Part shown: one piece after another, positions 1 to 7,093 of the stretch
How the letters are laid out: each line of letters starts with the position of its first letter
Numbering within the stretch: the stretch's first letter is position 1
Assembly (NCBI RefSeq): GCF_900157385.1
Contig: NZ_LT717701.1
Location: 1,523,772-1,587,771 of the forward strand
Source: Mycobacterium terramassiliense
GTDB taxonomy: Bacteria; Actinomycetota; Actinomycetes; Mycobacteriales; Mycobacteriaceae
Length of the DNA stretch: 64,000 nt
Reading direction: 5' to 3'
The notes under the pieces: model-generated
What the model was told of the DNA's origin: nothing
Databases searched by the model: none
Seen by the model: only the letters and a program-made list of their open reading frames with translations
Translations under genes and position numbers: made by a program

Positions 1-2
1 AG

Positions 3-251
3 TACAACAGCTACCTCAAGCAGTACCTGGTGCTGTACACCAACGGTGGCAGCAATGACGTGGTGGCGCGGACCGCGCCGACGCCGACAGGACCGTGGAG
101 CGGGGAGCAACCGCTGGTGTCGGCGTTCTCGATGCCCGGCGGAATCTACGCGCCGATGATCCATCCGTGGTCGTCGGGGCGGGACCTGTACTTCAACCTG
201 TCGCTGTGGTCGGCGTACGACGTGATGCTGATGCACACCGTATTGCCATAG
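3..251 (+). CDS. DUF4185 family protein, C-terminal fragment
   Basis: The frame is open from the window edge to a TAG at 249-251, so only the last 82 or so residues are present and the start lies outside. The segment reads through YNSYLKQYLVLYTNGG, then GIYAPMIHPWSS and LYFNLSLWSAYDV, the conserved end of DUF4185 proteins, which have a five-bladed propeller-like fold. Some mycobacterial DUF4185 proteins have been described as endo-D-arabinanases acting on cell-wall arabinan (family GH183, from memory). The catalytic part is not in the window, so activity cannot be judged. The next gene starts about 100 bp downstream on the same strand. Confidence 0.75.
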   Translation, partial: YNSYLKQYLVLYTNGGSNDVVARTAPTPTGPWSGEQPLVSAFSMPGGIYAPMIHPWSSGRDLYFNLSLWSAYDVMLMHTVLP

Positions 252-349
252 CCGTCCCATGCGCCTCCGCGGCGACCGACGCCGGGCGCGGACGACTGAC
301 GTAGTGGACTACTCGTGCCCGCGGGGGGAATCGCGGAAAGGATCTAGCC

Positions 350-637
350 ATGAAACCCAATCTTGCCCCGCCCGCCCGGGCGACCTGCGTCGACGAATGG
401 GACTATCCCGAGGACGGCTTCCGGGCGTTCGACGGCCCCGAGTGGAAAATCAAACACACCACCAACGACGGGCGACGCGCCGATGTCGTGGTATCCGTGA
501 TCGGCCTGCAGTACGCGGATGGCCACGCGTTGCGCGAGATCATCATCGACTGCCCCGATACCCCGATTATCACGCCGGCCCAAGCGCGGAAGCTGGCTGG
601 GGCCTTGATCGCGGCGGCCGACTCGGCCGAAGGGTGA
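350..637 (+). CDS. Hypothetical small acidic protein
   Basis: A 95-residue protein that I do not recognise. The ATG follows an AAAGGA ribosome-binding site with seven bases of spacing, which fixes the start. The product has no signal peptide or membrane segment. It has a mixed N-terminal part rich in charged and aromatic residues (VDEWDYPEDGFRAFDGPEW) and ends in a short alanine-rich helix (QARKLAGALIAAADSAEG). GC content and third-position bias look typical of the host. It stands alone between the DUF4185 gene and a convergent GAF-ANTAR gene. It is probably a cytoplasmic, mycobacteria-specific protein; nothing shows a function. Confidence 0.6.
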   Translation: MKPNLAPPARATCVDEWDYPEDGFRAFDGPEWKIKHTTNDGRRADVVVSVIGLQYADGHALREIIIDCPDTPIITPAQARKLAGALIAAADSAEG

Positions 638-705
638 CGTCCGAGCCGCAGCGAGAACGCCGGCCAGCTCCAGGAGCTCTGAAGCCACCGATGTTAACGA
701 GCGCC

Positions 706-1473
706 TCAAGTACGTTTCTCACCATTTCTCGCCGAGATTTGATGTCCTCGAGGCGGAGACGCTGCCTTGCTGTTCGATTCGCGTTCTGGTCCGCGCGCTA
801 CTAGCTCTTCCGCGATTTCGGCGACTCGCCGGTTAGTGTTCTGCGAAAGCTTTGTCAGGAGTTCGAACGCGCGGACGGCGTCGACATCGAACCTTTCCAT
901 GATCATTCCTTTGGCCTGACCGATGACGTCCCTGCTTGCCAATGCGGATTTAAATTGCAGGCGCTCGTCGTTCGTGATGAGGGCGACGGCTGCATGCGTC
1001 GCGAACATGGCACCCACCGCTTGCGATTGCGCGGTGAAGGCCTGCGGTTCGCTGCCGAAGAGGTTTAGCGCACCCCTGCGTTTGTCGTGGGTATAGAGCT
1101 GGAAGGACATTGTGCTGTGGACACCGGCGGCAACTGCGGCCTCGGCGAAGCGTGGCCATCGCCCGTCGTTGCGCAGGTCGTTGCAGAGGACCATCGAATC
1201 ACCCGCGGCGGCATCCAAGCATGGTCCCTCGCCGAACCGCTCCTGCATACGGTCGATGTCGACGGCAAGCTGCGAAGTTGCGGCCACCGACGAGAAAGGC
1301 TCACACGGTGGCGAAATCAGCAGGATGTCCGCGGACGCCACACCGTGAACCAACTCGACGCAACTCGCCGTCACGCCCTGCAAAGTGATACCGATTTCGG
1401 TGGGATGGGCGAATTGATTGGTCAATTCTTCCATCGTCAGGCGAAGCACCCCTGCGTATGCGCGGTCATCCAT
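706..1473 (-). CDS. GAF and ANTAR domain regulator
   Basis: A 255-residue predicted RNA-binding antiterminator. A GAF sensor domain covers roughly residues 25-165 and an ANTAR domain covers 172-225, with the typical helix ALASRDVIGQAKGMIMER followed by AFELLTKLSQNTNRRVAEIA. ANTAR proteins bind paired RNA hairpins and suppress termination, and GAF domains gate them by ligand or redox state. The open frame extends to 1629, but the ATG at 1473 (MDDRAYAGV) has an AGAGG upstream and starts where family members usually do; the extra 52 residues look non-coding. No sensor kinase is adjacent. The C-terminal 30 residues (SNSKAASPPRGHQ...) are low-complexity and probably disordered. The target RNAs are unknown. 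Confidence 0.85.
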   Translation of the reverse strand: MDDRAYAGVLRLTMEELTNQFAHPTEIGITLQGVTASCVELVHGVASADILLISPPCEPFSSVAATSQLAVDIDRMQERFGEGPCLDAAAGDSMVLCNDLRNDGRWPRFAEAAVAAGVHSTMSFQLYTHDKRRGALNLFGSEPQAFTAQSQAVGAMFATHAAVALITNDERLQFKSALASRDVIGQAKGMIMERFDVDAVRAFELLTKLSQNTNRRVAEIAEELVARGPERESNSKAASPPRGHQISARNGEKRT

Positions 1474-1720
1474 AACGGCGAGCCTCTTTCGCGACTGTGG
1501 TGTGCGAAGCGGGCCGAGAAGATCGAAAGGTCGTCGGAACCTTGGGCAACTTAAATGAACCGCGTGCCCTGCCAGAATGTTGGCGGGCGTGGTGCTGACG
1601 TTACTCCACTTCGTTGTCAGCGTATACAACCCGCCACCGCCGCGATGACGGGCGCGGGCGAGGTCATCAAAGCGATCTGATACCGCTGCTCCGCCACGCT
1701 CAACTCCCTCATCCAGGGAG

Positions 1721-1812
1721 TGTCAAGGATCAACCGAAACCACTGTCAACCATCAGCCGAAATACTGTCAGCCATCACCCGGAACCAACTGTCAAGCATC
1801 AGCCGAGGTCAT
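1721..1812. repeat. Imperfect 23-bp tandem repeat, four units, possible IS21-type end
   Basis: Four units begin with TGTCA at 1721, 1744, 1766 and 1790, so the spacing is 23, 22 and 24 bp. Each unit continues with a variant of AnnATCAnCCGAAA. Tandem transposase-binding repeats of this kind are known at the ends of IS21-family elements, but no istA or istB gene is present here. The array lies 14 bp from the 3' end of tRNA-Arg. I read it as a possible leftover transposon end, without proof. The rest of the 1474-1825 gap shows no gene. Confidence 0.45.
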
Positions 1813-1825
1813 ACATCCTGCTCTG

Positions 1826-1898
1826 TGCCCCCGGCAGGATTCGAACCTGCGACACCGGCTTTAGGAGAGCCGTGCTCTATCCCCTGAGCTACGAGGGC
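1826..1898 (-). tRNA. tRNA-Arg (anticodon CCU)
   Basis: The reverse complement folds as a complete 73-nt cloverleaf. The acceptor GCCCTCG pairs with CGGGGGC (one G-U pair), followed by discriminator A. The D stem is GCTC/GAGC. The anticodon arm CGGCT-CTCCTAA-AGCCG gives anticodon CCU. The T arm is GCAGG-TTCGAAT-CCTGC. CCA is not encoded. It decodes the AGG arginine codon, which is rare in high-GC mycobacteria. Confidence 0.96.
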
Positions 1899-2024
1899 GA
1901 GGGCGTCTGGCCAACGCCTCGCGGGCGGGTTGCCGTTCCTGGCGGGTCGGCCTGGTTGTGCCAGTGCGGCGGATGTGAGTCTAGCGGGCGCGGCAATCGC
2001 CGCGCGACGCCTCGCCCGCGCCGC

Positions 2025-2246
2025 TCACTGCCAACGGAGATCTTCGTCGAGCGGTTGGGCCGGTTCGTCTTGCTCGTCCGCGGGGCGGGTGTCGATCGTG
2101 ACCTCTTGCCAGTACGCCGGGCTGTAGAGGTGAATATCCTTACCGCTGCTGACCTTTAGCACGCCGCCATCGAGCACTTCATAGGTCGCGCCATCCGAAT
2201 ATTCGTCGTCGTCATCGTGGCCGTCAATTTGGATCCACATTTTCAC
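2025..2246 (-). CDS. Hypothetical 73-residue acidic protein
   Basis: The start is taken as the GTG at 2246 because a GGAGG lies nine bases upstream; the open frame continues to 2339 without a better start. The protein begins MKMWIQIDGHDDDDEYSD and has a beta-rich middle (ATYEVLDGGVLKVSSGKDIHLYSPAYWQ, given here only to show its strand-like pattern in two parts: ATYEVLDGGVLKVSS and KDIHLYSPAYWQ). The tail is acidic (DEQDEPAQPLDEDLRWQ). There are no cysteines, no signal and no membrane segment. I do not recognise a named family. Mycobacteria have many such small proteins, and the composition resembles an immunity-like or scaffold protein, but that is only an impression. Confidence 0.6.
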   Translation of the reverse strand: MKMWIQIDGHDDDDEYSDGATYEVLDGGVLKVSSGKDIHLYSPAYWQEVTIDTRPADEQDEPAQPLDEDLRWQ

Positions 2247-2417
2247 GCTGAAAGGCCTCCGCATCGGGATCGGATTCTTGAGGCTACCGCTGCGCCGGCG
2301 AGTTCGGGCGAGTCGGACGTGCTGGGCATCGGCGGGCATGAGTCCGCCCCACCGGTTATTCTGGATGTGTCGATGCCGATCCGGTTGCCGGGGAAGGGAT
2401 CTCGCAGCCCGGCCCGG

Positions 2418-3236
2418 TCAGCGCAGCTCCGCGATGACCTTCGCGAACGTGTCCAGGTTGTTGTCCTGCACGGTGAAGCAGGTCAACCCGTACTTGTCGC
2501 GCAGTGCGGTCAGCGTGTCGGCCATCTCGCGCGGCGACCCGGTGAGCACCGACGGCATGGACAGCAGTTGCTCGTCGGACAGGTCCGGCGCGTACTGCCG
2601 CGTCATTCTCAAGTCGGGTGCGGACTCGCCCGCGGGCGGCATCGCCGTGATCACCATGTTCAGTTCCAGCGCGTCGAACCGGTCGCCGGCGGCGTTGCGG
2701 ACGAACTCGATGCGTTCGGCGAGCGGGTCTTCGACGTCTCGCACCCTGGCGCCCGTCAGCCCGATGATGTCGGCATGCCGGGCGGCTATCGTCAGCACCC
2801 GATCGCCGTTGCCGGCGATGAGGATCGGCGTCGACGGGTGATGCTCCTTCAGGTAGCTCGTCATGTGTTCGAGGTAGTCCACCCGGGCCCCGGCACTGGG
2901 GTAGGGGATCTCGGCCGCCTCGAATTCTTCTTTGACGTAGCCGGTGCCGAGCCCGATCTCGAGGCGGCCGTCGCTGAGCAGGTCGAGGGCCTGCAGGTCC
3001 CGGCTGAGCAGGGCGGGCTTGTAGAACCCGGCGTTGAGCACATACATGCTCAGGCGAATCCGGCTGGTCACCATCGCGACCGCGGTCAGCGTCGGCGACG
3101 GAGCGGCCGCGCCCAGATGGTCGGGCACGCAGAGGATGTCGTAGCCAAGATCCTCGGCTCGTTTCACCTTGTCGACCAATGCCGCGCGCGACTTGAAGAA
3201 GCGCATGCTCAGCCCGAAGCGAAAATCCTTGCCCAC
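2418..3236 (-). CDS. LLM-class F420-dependent oxidoreductase
   Basis: A 272-residue luciferase-like monooxygenase-fold protein (TIM barrel). It has the family landmarks AEDLGYDILCVPDHL near residue 30, TSRIRLSMYVLNAGFYKPALL, the segment SDGRLEIGLGTGY and a C-terminal LTGSPREMADTL. In mycobacteria this subgroup generally uses reduced F420 for hydride transfer; the substrate is unknown. The GTG at 3236 is preferred over the GTG at 3263 because GGAGG sits six bases before it. The gene follows the cyclotransferase/hydrolase fusion by 27 bp on the same strand, so the two are probably cotranscribed. It is one of three LLM enzymes in the window, and this one has no KstR-type operator in front. Confidence 0.88.
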   Translation of the reverse strand: MGKDFRFGLSMRFFKSRAALVDKVKRAEDLGYDILCVPDHLGAAAPSPTLTAVAMVTSRIRLSMYVLNAGFYKPALLSRDLQALDLLSDGRLEIGLGTGYVKEEFEAAEIPYPSAGARVDYLEHMTSYLKEHHPSTPILIAGNGDRVLTIAARHADIIGLTGARVRDVEDPLAERIEFVRNAAGDRFDALELNMVITAMPPAGESAPDLRMTRQYAPDLSDEQLLSMPSVLTGSPREMADTLTALRDKYGLTCFTVQDNNLDTFAKVIAELR

Positions 3237-3263
3237 CAACAGCCTCCGATCGACAGATAACAC

Positions 3264-4319
3264 TTACCAGGTACGCGCCGCGGCCGCCAGGCCCTGTACC
3301 AGCGTGGTGGTGACCGGCGAGAGACCGTCGGCGCCGGGCAGCGCACTGCGTGGACCAAGACCCCTGACCCGGGGCGAAAGCTCCAGCTGCGTCCCGCCGC
3401 CGCGCACCCGGTTGACCGGGTTGTCCGGATGCAGGCCCCGCAATTCCGGCGGGATGTCGTCGATGTCGGTGACGATCTGATAACCGGTCAGGCGGACGTG
3501 CCGGGCCAGGTGGGCCGCCAGCGCGCGGTTGCGCCCCCCGGCGAGCAGTTGGGTGCCGCGACCGATGCGCCCGTAGCCGTGCAGCGAGACGGCGACGTCG
3601 ACGTGGTCGAGAAACTCGGCCAGCCGGGCCGACTCGTGCGGGTCATACAGGGCAGACGGGAGGTGGTGCGGGTAGCGGTGGGGATGGCGCAGAAGGTACA
3701 CCGACGCCTTGGCGGCCTCGGCGGCCCGCTCGGCGATGACGTCGGTCATCTCTTCCAGGCCGCCGCCGTGGATGGCGAGAAAGCCGAAGCGCGATCGCAG
3801 CAGGCTCTCCTCGATCACCCCCGGTTCGCTTAGCAGCTCAGAAAGCGACTGCGGCGCAGGGCCTTTCGCGATGAGCGGGCGGGGCCAGCGCGCCGGGTCC
3901 CACCGGCGCAGGAACTCGACCCACCGCTGCGGCAATCCGTGGTGGACGGCGCCGTCGATGACCCTGGGCAGATATCCCGGTCGGGGCGGCCCGGGATTCA
4001 CCCGGTGATCGATGTAGACCCAGGCCGGCGACGGCCCGTCGCCGGTGTGGACGGTCAGCCGGTCGCGCCGATACCGCACCGGGACGCCCTCGGCGCTGTC
4101 CAACGCCGCCAGGTCGTCGTCGGAGATCAGCCAAAGCACCCCGTGCACCTGCGCACCGGCGAAAGGCTCGACGGTGGCCACGCCGCGCTGGTTGATCAGC
4201 CAGTCGTGGTCCGCCAACACCGCCGGCCGCGGATCGGCCGCGCCGGGACAGCGCAGCGCCATCTGCCTGACGCACAGATTGGACCCGTATGCGAAATAGG
4301 GCTGCCGGCGGGCCGGCAT
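3264..4319 (-). CDS. Gamma-glutamylcyclotransferase / poly-gamma-glutamate hydrolase fusion
   Basis: A 351-residue two-domain protein. Residues 7-125 are a GGCT/AIG2-type cyclotransferase, with YFAYGSNL (8-15) forming the substrate loop and LDSAEG carrying the expected catalytic Glu77. Residues 165-325 match the zinc-dependent phage-type poly-gamma-glutamate hydrolase (PghP) family, with HGGGLE at 184-189, His228 and VSLHGYG with His247 as likely metal ligands. Cyclotransferases release 5-oxoproline from gamma-glutamyl compounds, and PghP enzymes cut gamma-glutamyl chains, so both halves act on gamma-glutamyl bonds. No signal peptide is present, so it is cytoplasmic. The ATG at 4319 has no clear ribosome-binding site. 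It precedes the LLM oxidoreductase by 27 bp. The joint substrate is inferred, not shown. Confidence 0.82.
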   Translation of the reverse strand: MPARRQPYFAYGSNLCVRQMALRCPGAADPRPAVLADHDWLINQRGVATVEPFAGAQVHGVLWLISDDDLAALDSAEGVPVRYRRDRLTVHTGDGPSPAWVYIDHRVNPGPPRPGYLPRVIDGAVHHGLPQRWVEFLRRWDPARWPRPLIAKGPAPQSLSELLSEPGVIEESLLRSRFGFLAIHGGGLEEMTDVIAERAAEAAKASVYLLRHPHRYPHHLPSALYDPHESARLAEFLDHVDVAVSLHGYGRIGRGTQLLAGGRNRALAAHLARHVRLTGYQIVTDIDDIPPELRGLHPDNPVNRVRGGGTQLELSPRVRGLGPRSALPGADGLSPVTTTLVQGLAAAARTW

Positions 4320-4508
4320 CTAGGCAGTCACCGTCTGGGCGCTGAGATGTTGGACCAACCTAACTCCCGCGAGTCTCCACGGACGACGACGTTCCCATCC
4401 TGCCGTACCGGGCGTCCCGCGCGCTATGTACCGGTCACCTGAGGATCGGGGCGGGCGCACTCGACGGCGGTGGCGGCGGCGGGACGGGCCGCGGCGGAGG
4501 GCGACTTG

Positions 4509-5759
4509 TCACCGGCGGCCCGGACGGGGGCGGCGCCCCCCGCCGATCGCGCCGGCCCCACCGCCGGCCGCGGGCGGCAATAGGGGCGCGGGCGAATACA
4601 CTGGCGGCGCAGGGAGATTCGCCGGCGGAGCCGGTGGGATTTGGTTGGCGGCCGGCGGCGACGCCGGCTTCATGGGGGCGGGTGCGGTGCGGCTCAGCTC
4701 GGTCGGCGTGATGGCCGTCTTGTGGTGGTACAGGAAGATGTACATCAGGCCCAGCGAAGCCAAGAAGGCGGCGGCGAACAGGGCGATCCACGGGACGACC
4801 CGGCGCACCCGGCCTTGCTGGGCGGCCTGGAAGTAGTCTCCGTCCTCGTCGTCCGCGGCGCCCCCCGCCGAGGCCACCGTCGGCGGATAGGCATTGTCGT
4901 CGGATCCGGCGTGCCGGCCTCCCGTGCCGTCCGTGCCGAGGTCGCTGTCGGCGGAGGTCAGCTGAATCCGGCCCAGCGTTTGATCCCGTAGCCAGGCGGG
5001 CGCGGGAATGATCACTGGCGCCGCACCCAGCAGGGCGACCGGGTTGACCAGGCGGCGCCGCTCTTCATCGCATACCGAGCACGATTCGATGTGGCGGGTG
5101 ATGCGTTTGCGCATCAGCACGCTGAAACGCCCGTCCCAGCCCGCCAGGATCGTGCCCAGCTCGGCGCACTTGTCGGCCGTGTGTTGCGCGCGGCGGGCGA
5201 CCAGCAGCGCGCCCAGTGAAGTCTCGATGGTGCCCCGCAGCCGCGACACCATCTTGTTGGCGGTGCCGGGGCTGACCTCCAAGGCGTTGGCCAGCTCGGG
5301 TCCGTCCAAGCCGTGCCGATAGGCCAGCTCTAGAACCATGCGGTCGCGGTCGCCGAGCCCACCGGCGGCCTCGGCAATGAGGTTGGCCAGCTCGTTGCGC
5401 GCGGCCAGCGTCTCCGGCCCCGCATCGTGCGACGCCGCCTCCGGGAGTTCGTCGGAGACCTGCTCGCGACGGCGGTTTTTGATGCAACGCAGCGCCTCGT
5501 TGCGGGCGATGGCATACAACCACGGGCGCAGCCGGTCGGGCTCGCGCAGCTTGGGCAGCTGTGTCGCGGCGACGCAGAAGACGTCCTGTACGCAGTCGGC
5601 GGCGGAGTCGCGATCGCGCACCATGCCGATGCAGAAGTCGTGCAGGCGGTCGGCGTAACGGTCGTAGATCATGGCAAACGCGTGTCGGTCGCCCGTCGCG
5701 GCCGCGCGGGCCAACTCCGCGTCGCTGACGATGTCCCAGTTGGATAGTGCGCTCGTCAC
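4509..5759 (-). CDS. ECF sigma factor with fused zinc-type anti-sigma motif and membrane anchor
   Basis: As read, 416 residues. Sigma region 2 spans about 15-90 (YDRYADRLHDFCIGMV, then LRPWLYAIARNEALRCI) and sigma region 4 spans about 125-182 (LGDRDRMVLELAYRHGLDG). Next comes a ZAS-like zinc motif with Cys198 and His223-x3-Cys227-x2-Cys230. A single membrane helix follows at about 322-343, then a proline-rich outer tail. The sigma factor thus carries its own putative anti-sigma/tether. The start is the GTG at 5759, with only a weak GGGA upstream. The tail probably ends wrongly: one extra base at the C run 4536-4541 would keep a proline-rich frame to a TGA at 4435. It is preceded by a proline-rich membrane protein on the same strand. 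Confidence 0.85.
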   Translation of the reverse strand: MTSALSNWDIVSDAELARAAATGDRHAFAMIYDRYADRLHDFCIGMVRDRDSAADCVQDVFCVAATQLPKLREPDRLRPWLYAIARNEALRCIKNRRREQVSDELPEAASHDAGPETLAARNELANLIAEAAGGLGDRDRMVLELAYRHGLDGPELANALEVSPGTANKMVSRLRGTIETSLGALLVARRAQHTADKCAELGTILAGWDGRFSVLMRKRITRHIESCSVCDEERRRLVNPVALLGAAPVIIPAPAWLRDQTLGRIQLTSADSDLGTDGTGGRHAGSDDNAYPPTVASAGGAADDEDGDYFQAAQQGRVRRVVPWIALFAAAFLASLGLMYIFLYHHKTAITPTELSRTAPAPMKPASPPAANQIPPAPPANLPAPPVYSPAPLLPPAAGGGAGAIGGGRRPRPGRR

Positions 5760-5834
5760 GTCGCTTTCCCAGCCGATGAGGCGTCGGTGCCCCTCGCAGA
5801 ACCGGCGCTGCGAATAATTGTGCGCGCACAGCGG

Positions 5835-6617
5835 TCAAATAGCACGAGGAATTCCAGCTCCGTGGTGGATGCATGGGAGGACAGCATCGAAACCAGCCTC
5901 ATCCAAGCCTGCGACCTCATTTGCAGACTCCCTGCACGAGGTGGTGCGGCGGCAGGCACAGCGACGGCGGTGGCGGTGGCGGCGGCAGCTTCGGGGGCGA
6001 CGGCAGCGGCGGCAGCTTCGGGGGTAAGCGACAGGTGCGGGCACCGGGACCCAGACGGCGGGTGGCGGCGGGACGTTCACCACGACGACCGGGCCCTGAG
6101 GGGCGGCGGCCGGCGGCGTCCCCGGGTCGGCCGGAGGCGCTGGGTTGTCGGGCGGAGGCGCGACCACCGCGACGGGGGCCGGGCCTTGAGGCGCAGGGTC
6201 GGGCAGCGCCACGACTGGGGCCGGCAAGTTATCGGGCGGAGGTGCCGCCGGCGTCGCAACGGCGGCGGCCGGAACCGGCGCCAGTGCCGTGAAGGTGGAA
6301 GCGCCGGCCGGCGCGGCGGCGGAGCCGGGGGCCACGGCCACGGACCGCGGTTGAGGCGAGCTGGAGAAAAGGGCGATGCCGAGCGCGGTCCCGGCGCCGA
6401 TCACACCGATCAGGCCCGCGGCCACCATCACCTTGTCGATCGACCTCGCCCTGGCCGCCGGGGTGATGGGGTCGGGGGGAAACTCGTGGCCGTGTGGAAG
6501 GTCCCCGGATTCATCGGTCGGATCACCGAGCATGCTCGAAGCCCAGGCGTACGCCGAGGTGGGGTCCTCGCCGAGCGGCGCCAGGGCCGTCCGGTCCATG
6601 TCGTTCGGGCTGTTCAT
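5835..6617 (-). CDS. Proline-rich single-pass membrane protein, probably frameshifted
   Basis: The start is the ATG at 6617, with AAAGGAG six bases upstream. The first 62 or so residues are hydrophilic (MNSPNDMDRTALAPLGEDPT), followed by one membrane helix (VMVAAGLIGVIGAGTALGIA) and a long Pro/Ala tail, so it is anchored with the tail outside. As read, the frame turns arginine/cysteine-rich after VPVPAPVAYP and runs to 5835. Adding one base to the G run at 6020-6024 restores a proline-rich end (PPKLPPLPSPPKLPPP) closing at a TGA at 5917-5919. I take that shorter form as the intended protein. It lies 158 bp upstream of the sigma gene and may be its partner; that role is inferred. Confidence 0.65.
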   Translation of the reverse strand: MNSPNDMDRTALAPLGEDPTSAYAWASSMLGDPTDESGDLPHGHEFPPDPITPAARARSIDKVMVAAGLIGVIGAGTALGIALFSSSPQPRSVAVAPGSAAAPAGASTFTALAPVPAAAVATPAAPPPDNLPAPVVALPDPAPQGPAPVAVVAPPPDNPAPPADPGTPPAAAPQGPVVVVNVPPPPAVWVPVPAPVAYPRSCRRCRRPRSCRRHRHRRRCACRRTTSCRESANEVAGLDEAGFDAVLPCIHHGAGIPRAI

Positions 6618-7093
6618 CAGGTGCTCCTTTGGCGCTGGTCGCGGCCCGGGCTGGGTCGCTGTCATAGGTAGGAGGACCTACCGGGCCGGAGTCGGACATC
6701 TTTTTGAAAGTTTTTTGGCAGAGCGGTCGTGGTGGGCACGTTTAGGTTCGCGCGCGCCGCTTGTCAGGTCTTCGCGAAGTTCTTGCGAGTTTCTTGCGGT
6801 CGCTCAACAGCGATCAATCCGTCGGTTTCGGCGTCGAGCCGTGCCTCCCAAGCGAGCACCCCCATGCAAGTGGGACGTGCCATGGGCATGGCGGCGTGCA
6901 GCGGTACTTGTAACACGCCCCGCTCGGTGCGGCGTGGTGCCGCCGAGAGTCGCGAGGCGCCGTCCCCCAACGTGCGCTCAGTGCGAAATATCCCGCGATG
7001 CGTCGCTGCACGTGCACGCTTGCCGCGGCGGGAGCTCTCCGGCGGCCCCGGGTCAACACCCGTTGGCCGCAAGGATTTAGGGACTCGGGAAAA
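6618..7093. other. 476-bp gap with one palindrome upstream of the sigma operon
   Basis: I see no convincing gene here; the open frames on both strands lack ribosome-binding sites and have shadow-like composition. A perfect inverted repeat, GGTAGG-AGGA-CCTACC, lies at 6667-6682, about 50 bp before the minus-strand start at 6617, and could be an operator. An A/T-rich stretch follows at 6698-6717 and may be promoter DNA for the minus-strand genes. The remainder up to the mntH stop shows nothing recognisable. Confidence 0.4.

Noticed and set aside
706..1629. Longer start of the GAF-ANTAR gene at 1629
   Set aside because: The extra 52 residues look non-coding, and the ATG at 1473 has a ribosome-binding site.
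1721..1812. CRISPR-like array of about 23-bp units
   Set aside because: Units are imperfect and contiguous; there are no spacers and no cas genes.
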